This document shows positions 60,921-64,000 of a stretch of DNA of 64,000 bases, one piece after another. Each line of letters opens with the position of its first letter. Within the stretch, counting starts at the first letter, position 1. The DNA comes from CATOSP01 sp965216155 (lineage in GTDB: Bacteria; Chloroflexota; Dehalococcoidia; Lucifugimonadales; UBA3495): NCBI GenBank assembly GCA_965216155.1, contig CBDCFD010000006.1, positions 310,001 to 374,000 on the forward strand, in the 5' to 3' direction. The notes below the pieces were generated by a model. The model was given only the letters and a program-made list of their open reading frames with translations, was not told the origin of the DNA and made no database searches. Position numbers and translations under genes: made by a program.

Positions 60921-61184
60921 TTAGTCAATTTTTTGTGCATTACACCTCTCGTTAATTCCGATTATGGTACTACCCGCGATTATTCCAGGAAGTGCCAATG
61001 AGTTTCACCAGGGAACTCCACTTCGAGACCCCAAGGTTTGCAAGTGTCGTACCACTTATACTTTATCCTATGCAACACAACACCTCCGCCATCCAGGTCC
61101 ACAGTGTCGTAATATGAATCGTAATCTAGGGTCTGTGGACAATCAGTCTCTATCCATGAATAATATCATGATAATGGAGGTTTT

Positions 61185-61993
61185 ATGGCACGTGCAATGC
61201 TGACCGACCATCAATGGGACCTCATCGCCCCCTTGCTCTCGGGAAAGGCCGGTTCCCCAGGACGTAGCGGCCAAGACAACCGGAAGACGCTCGAAGGCAT
61301 TCTATGGGTAATGCGGACCGGCTGTCCTTGGCGCGATATGCCCGACACCTACGGCCATTGGAATACCGTCCATCGCCGCTTCCGCCGCTGGGCCAAGAAC
61401 GGGGTCTTCGACCGCATCTTTGAAGCCGCCAACGGCGACCCCGACCTTCGGAGCGTCATGGTAGACGGGAGTTTTGTCAAAGTCCACCAACATGCTACAG
61501 GCGCCCCAAAAGAGGTTGCCCGCCTGATGAATCGGCAACAAGACAGTCCATCGGCCGGAGTCGAGGCGGGCTGAATACGAAGTTAATGGCATTGGTGGAC
61601 AGGACCGGACGACTGGTCAGGTTCACCATAAAACCAGGGAACGCCGCTGAGAACAAGGAGCTGTCAACTCTTCTCAACGGCGTCCAGACGGATGAACTAA
61701 TAGCAGACAAAGCCTACGATACAAACCCCATCCGCTTGTCGCTCACCACGGACGGGATTATAGCAACTATCCCTCCCAAATCAAACCGGAAGGTCCAGTA
61801 CGAGTACGATAAGGAGAGTTATAAGACCCGGCACAGGGTGGAGAATTACTTTGCCCGTTTGAAGCAGTTCCGGGGAATCGCAACCCGCTACTGCAAGCTA
61901 GGGGAAAGCTTCGAAGCGTTTATCAGCCTGGCGGACTGGTTTCTGGAGACGAAGGAGATTCGGCCGAGGGGGATTCCGGCCTGGGGAGGATAA
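61185..61993 (+). CDS. IS5-family (IS427-like) transposase made by -1 frameshift
   Basis: The first frame (61185-61574) has MLTDHQWDLIAPLLSG, VMRTGCPWRDMPDTYGHWNT and VMVDGSFVKVHQHATG with the first catalytic Asp. At CCCAAAA (61505-61511), a classic slippery heptamer, a -1 shift continues as RGCPPDESATRQSIGRSRGG, then LVDRTGRLVRFTIKPGNAAE, LIADKAYDTNPIRLSL (second Asp) and HRVENYFARLKQFRGIATRY (Glu). The fused product is about 270 residues, normal for the group. ATG has GGAGG upstream. Confidence 0.9.
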
Positions 61994-62160
61994 AGGGGAT
62001 AATCTACCGGATATAGTAGCCAACAAGATTGACAGCTACATTATATGGGCTGATAATCTTACCAAATAGAAAACCCCAGCGTGGCAACGCCAGGGCCTTC
62101 AGGGAAGCTAACTTGTCTCCGCAACAAGAACAGGTTACCTCTCCCAAATAGGCTCTGTCA

Positions 62161-62196
62161 ATAGGCCCCGCTGGAGTTTCTTCCAACGGGGCCTAT
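62161..62196 (+). terminator. Intrinsic terminator after the transposase
   Basis: ATAGGCCCCG (62161-62170) pairs with CGGGGCCTAT (62187-62196), with further TGGA/TCCA pairing inside and TTTTC after it. It lies 168 bp downstream of the transposase stop. Confidence 0.75.
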
Positions 62197-62333
62197 TTTC
62201 ATGGGACCGCCACTGGCGGGAGTTCCCAAAGGCTGCCACAGCCGTGTGCGATTGTACACGGAAGCCTGGGGAACTGCCATAGGTTTAGTCGAGCCGCCCG
62301 ACGGTGAGATCATCTGAAGGTCAGCCCGGTCGT

Positions 62334-62445
62334 AGCCCGTTATTCGCCAGACCGTGCGGGTCTCCGTGCGGTCAAGGTCCGAGTGACCTCCAGCCGGCCA
62401 CCTCGTCAGCCCGTTATTCGCCAGACCGTGCGGGTCTCCGTGCGG
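62334..62445. repeat. 38-bp direct repeat pair inside the element
   Basis: Two identical 38-bp copies, 62334-62371 and 62408-62445, each containing CCAGACCGTGCGGGTCTCCG. They lie between the transposase and the passenger gene. Confidence 0.85.
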
Positions 62446-62468
62446 CGGCGCTAGCCTCTCAGGACCCA

Positions 62469-62519
62469 CAGCAATGACCACGGCCCGGAGTAGACTACTC
62501 CGGGCCGTGGTCATTGCTG
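62469..62519. repeat. 51-bp perfect palindrome (25-bp arms, 1-nt centre)
   Basis: Arms 62469-62493 and 62495-62519 are exact complements; the outer ends are CAGCAATGACCACGG and its complement. It lies 32 bp downstream of the passenger gene stop. It could terminate transcription, but no T-run follows; it may also be a recombination or binding site. Confidence 0.85.
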
Positions 62520-62550
62520 CTCCTCTCCGCCGGTATAGTCCATTTGCTCT

Positions 62551-63063
62551 CTACTTACTGTTGCAGTAATTGACCAGTTCCTCGCCTGATGCGAACATAG
62601 TCATGGACGCTGCAATCGTCGTGGACCTCATGTCCGCACCCATGCCCATTGACATGTAATCCCAACCGGCATTGCGTAGGGCCTGACAAGCGCGGCGAAT
62701 CTCCGCATCTGTGGGACGCGGACCCATCATCCCCACATTGTCCTTGACGCTCTCGTCTATACTGCCGAAGCCACTGAACGTTGGCAGGATGTAGTCACGA
62801 GAGTCCAAATCATCGCTGACATCGCTAATAGCGGCTCCAAAAGCGGCTAGCCAGACAATGACTACCACCAACGCGACAACATTGGTTGCCATGCCGGTAA
62901 TGGACATTCCGGTTCCCTGTCCAGTCTTCCGGTTCCTGAAGAACCCAATGGCGGCAAGCGGCAGTCCTACCGCAATACAGGGAAAGGCTATGAACGCACC
63001 TACAACCGGGATGAATCCGAAGATTAACGCCACAATGCCGAGGACCATTCCTGTGATACCCAT
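62551..63063 (-). CDS. Small membrane protein (DUF4190-like), passenger of the element
   Basis: A 170-residue protein. ATG at 63063 has AAGGGGG upstream. Two membrane helices (MVLGIVALIFGFIPVVGAFI, then AFPCIAVGLPLAAIGFF, and MATNVVALVVVIVWLAAFGA) flank a basic loop with RNRKTGQG. The soluble C-terminal 90 residues have a small helical segment, PTDAEIRRACQALRNAGWDY. The N-terminal part resembles DUF4190-type proteins. The function is unknown. It lies wholly within the inverted repeats of the 2.1-kb element. Confidence 0.75.
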   Translation of the reverse strand: MGITGMVLGIVALIFGFIPVVGAFIAFPCIAVGLPLAAIGFFRNRKTGQGTGMSITGMATNVVALVVVIVWLAAFGAAISDVSDDLDSRDYILPTFSGFGSIDESVKDNVGMMGPRPTDAEIRRACQALRNAGWDYMSMGMGADMRSTTIAASMTMFASGEELVNYCNSK

Positions 63064-63118
63064 TGGGGAACCCCCTTACAAGTAGGATTTGGCTACTTGC
63101 CACAGTCGCCTGGTCCAG

Positions 63119-63171
63119 TGCGTAAGCCTCGCAAGGGGGCACGAGGCCAAACCCCCTATCGGGCTTACGCA
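63119..63171 (-). ncRNA. Candidate structured leader RNA (pseudoknot) of the passenger gene
   Basis: TGCGTAAGCC (63119-63128) pairs with GGCTTACGCA (63162-63171). Inside, CCTCG (63127-63131) can pair with CGAGG (63142-63146), and AGGGGG (63134-63139) with CCCCCT (63152-63157). The two inner helices interlock as an H-type pseudoknot. It lies 56 bp upstream of the passenger gene ATG on the minus strand. I cannot match it to a known riboswitch or ribozyme from memory. Confidence 0.4.
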
Positions 63172-63259
63172 ATACCTTCGACTATGAGAGGTTGAACTGT
63201 TCAGGGACTGTGGCGCGTCAACTATACCCCTTTGATTTCTGATTGTCCACAGACCCTAG

Positions 63260-63822
63260 CAGAGTCATAAGGCGATTGTACCGGCGGCGGAAGCCGCTCA
63301 GATGGTGCCTATTCCAGGGAAGGGCAACGTTACCGGGCGTTAACAAAGCGTTCAATTGGAGTTTACGGGCTGGAAATCCGGCTGTTGCATTTACCGTTTA
63401 ATCTGGTAGTGAGTCGTTCTGTTGGCACGGGGAAGCGGTTGTCCGGAAGGACGTAGAGCTGACCCGGACACCGCATCAATTACAAGTCCTTGGCTACCGC
63501 TTCGGTAGCCCTCGTTCCATCCGGGGCTGATAGGAGGAGCATGGAGTCGAGGCTGATTGGGTCTAACAAACGGCTCGGTGAAGGTCCTAACCCCAGTTGC
63601 CCGGAGGACCAGCCGCCGAGACTGGAGCCCAACATGGGGTTTCGCCTGCCTGTAGATGCTGACCTTTCCGACCCTTCCGGGACGGGTTCATTGTTCTTAC
63701 ACTACCTCCTTGGGCGATACTTCTCCTGACGTGGTACCGTACCCATCCCGATGGCCTCCCGGACTACACCATATTTATGACGGTACCAGGCGTGGGAATC
63801 AGCGTATCGTGCCTACCAAATG
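63260..63822. other. Intergenic region; structured but no recognised gene
   Basis: About 560 bp. It holds hairpins GGCTACC/GGTAGCC (63492-63510) and GGTACCGT/ACGGTACC (near 63732 and 63780). One open frame at 63490-63729 has no family resemblance or ribosome-binding site. A non-coding RNA is possible, but no known family was recognised. Confidence 0.35.
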
Positions 63823-63851
63823 TTGACAATCTCCTCTTAAAATAATAAAAT
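63823..63851 (+). promoter_or_regulatory. Consensus promoter for the DUF5679 gene
   Basis: TTGACA (63823-63828), 17-base spacer, TAAAAT (63846-63851), 28 bp upstream of the ATG at 63880. It faces the plus-strand gene. Confidence 0.75.
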
Positions 63852-63879
63852 ACCGGCAGTTGATGGTGGGAGGATTGTG

Positions 63880-64000
63880 ATGGAAGCCTATTGTGTCAAG
63901 TGCCGCAGCAAACGTGAGATATCCAACCCCGAGGGGATCACCATGAAGAACGGGAAGCCGGCAACCCAGGGTGTTTGCCCATCTTGCGGCACCAAAGTCT
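63880..64000 (+). CDS. DUF5679 zinc-ribbon protein, cut by the right edge
   Basis: The first 40 codons of a short protein: MEAYCVKCRSKREISNPEGI, then TMKNGKPATQGVCPSCGTKV. This matches the DUF5679 zinc ribbon (two CxxC pairs, about 50 residues) common in Chloroflexota and Actinobacteria. ATG at 63880 has GGGAGG six bases upstream. The function is unknown. The gene continues beyond the window. Confidence 0.85.
   Translation, partial: MEAYCVKCRSKREISNPEGITMKNGKPATQGVCPSCGTKV

Larger units (their letters stand above)
59369..60940 (-). pseudogene. Membrane-anchored protein gene interrupted by an IS
   Basis: The 3' part (59369-59987) encodes a protein with one N-terminal membrane helix (TLIFLAAAFGLVAVGIVTFV) and about 170 outside residues of unknown function. 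The first 20 nt of the gene, ATGCACAAAAAATTGACTAA with AGAGGTG upstream, lie beyond the IS at 60921-60940. Removing the IS and one TTA copy gives MHKKLTNWRTLIFLAAAFGL in frame. The split is therefore an exact insertion after codon 6. A TTG at 59974 might still start a shortened protein, but the natural start is cut off. Confidence 0.85.
61126..63259. mobile_element. 2.1-kb IS5-type element with a passenger gene
   Basis: Perfect 17-bp terminal inverted repeats GGTCTGTGGACAATCAG lie at 61130-61146 and, inverted, at 63239-63255. Each is flanked by CTAG (61126-61129 and 63256-63259), a 4-bp target duplication. Inside are the transposase (61185-61993), a repeat-rich middle and a minus-strand membrane protein gene. 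This is over twice the usual IS5-group length, so the passenger segment is part of the element. Confidence 0.85.

Noticed and set aside
61185..61993. Reading the TGA that ends the first transposase frame as Sec
   Set aside because: The family sequence continues in the -1 frame from CCCAAAA, well before the TGA, so this is a programmed frameshift.
63490..63729. 79-residue gene on the plus strand
   Set aside because: No ribosome-binding site, no similarity and hairpins at its start; probably non-coding.

Overview
The window looks like a chromosomal segment of an uncultured Chloroflexota bacterium, probably of the SAR202/Dehalococcoidia kind. This is inferred from gene content: a UbiD/UbiX/UbiA/MenG quinone cluster, many short-chain dehydrogenases, a luciferase-like monooxygenase, VOC proteins, hydantoinase-type HyuA/HyuB, a GMC oxidoreductase, an orphan CoxL-type subunit and little signalling. 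No rRNA or tRNA gene and no CRISPR array was seen.

The main result is use of UGA as selenocysteine (Sec). Three genes run through in-frame TGA codons that sit exactly on catalytic cysteine positions, and each TGA is followed by a hairpin of the bacterial SECIS kind whose apical loop lies about 16-20 nt downstream. They are a MerB-like protein (6999-7643, minus) with two TGAs at the positions of MerB Cys96 and Cys159, a BCP-type peroxiredoxin (19116-19568, minus) with TGA as the peroxidatic residue, and an AhpD-like protein (37084-37461, plus) with a CxxU motif. The doubly Sec MerB-like gene heads a modABC molybdate transporter operon and is divergent from an HTH plus periplasmic-binding-like regulator.

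Layout. 1-3.3 kb: late menaquinone genes (menG partial, ubiX, ubiA-type, ubiD), then a zinc-ribbon protein. 4.1-8.9 kb: modCBA, Sec MerB-like, regulator. 8.9-10.9 kb: Lin0512 protein, a small unknown, a 161-bp MITE and a truncated BNR gene. 10.9-17.7 kb: AlaX, macrodomain, HyuA, methyltransferase, PIG-L deacetylase, HyuB. 17.9-23.6 kb: dnaN, Sec peroxiredoxin, SDR, frameshifted serine hydrolase, small proteins, 2-hydroxyacid dehydrogenase. 23.8-28.6 kb: HicAB, CoxL-like protein, and a cupin gene split by a 1.25-kb transposon-like insertion carrying a DUF4268 nuclease-like gene. 28.8-42.3 kb: MsrB, aminopeptidase P, S9 peptidase, MOSC, a radical-SAM homologue without cluster cysteines, Sec AhpD, GMC oxidoreductase, VOC, SDR, amidohydrolase.

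42.9-49.1 kb: a 6-kb island with one 1897-residue DUF4011-helicase-nuclease-DUF3320 protein, flanked by 121-bp direct copies of the 5' end of a Gfo/Idh gene. 49-58.9 kb: a catabolic-looking operon (Gfo/Idh, SDR, SMP-30, VOC, LLM) and an ABC-2 exporter. 59-63.3 kb: two IS5-like elements, one interrupting a membrane-anchored gene (the pre-insertion frame can be rebuilt exactly), the other with a passenger membrane protein inside 17-bp inverted repeats. The window ends in a DUF5679 zinc-ribbon gene.
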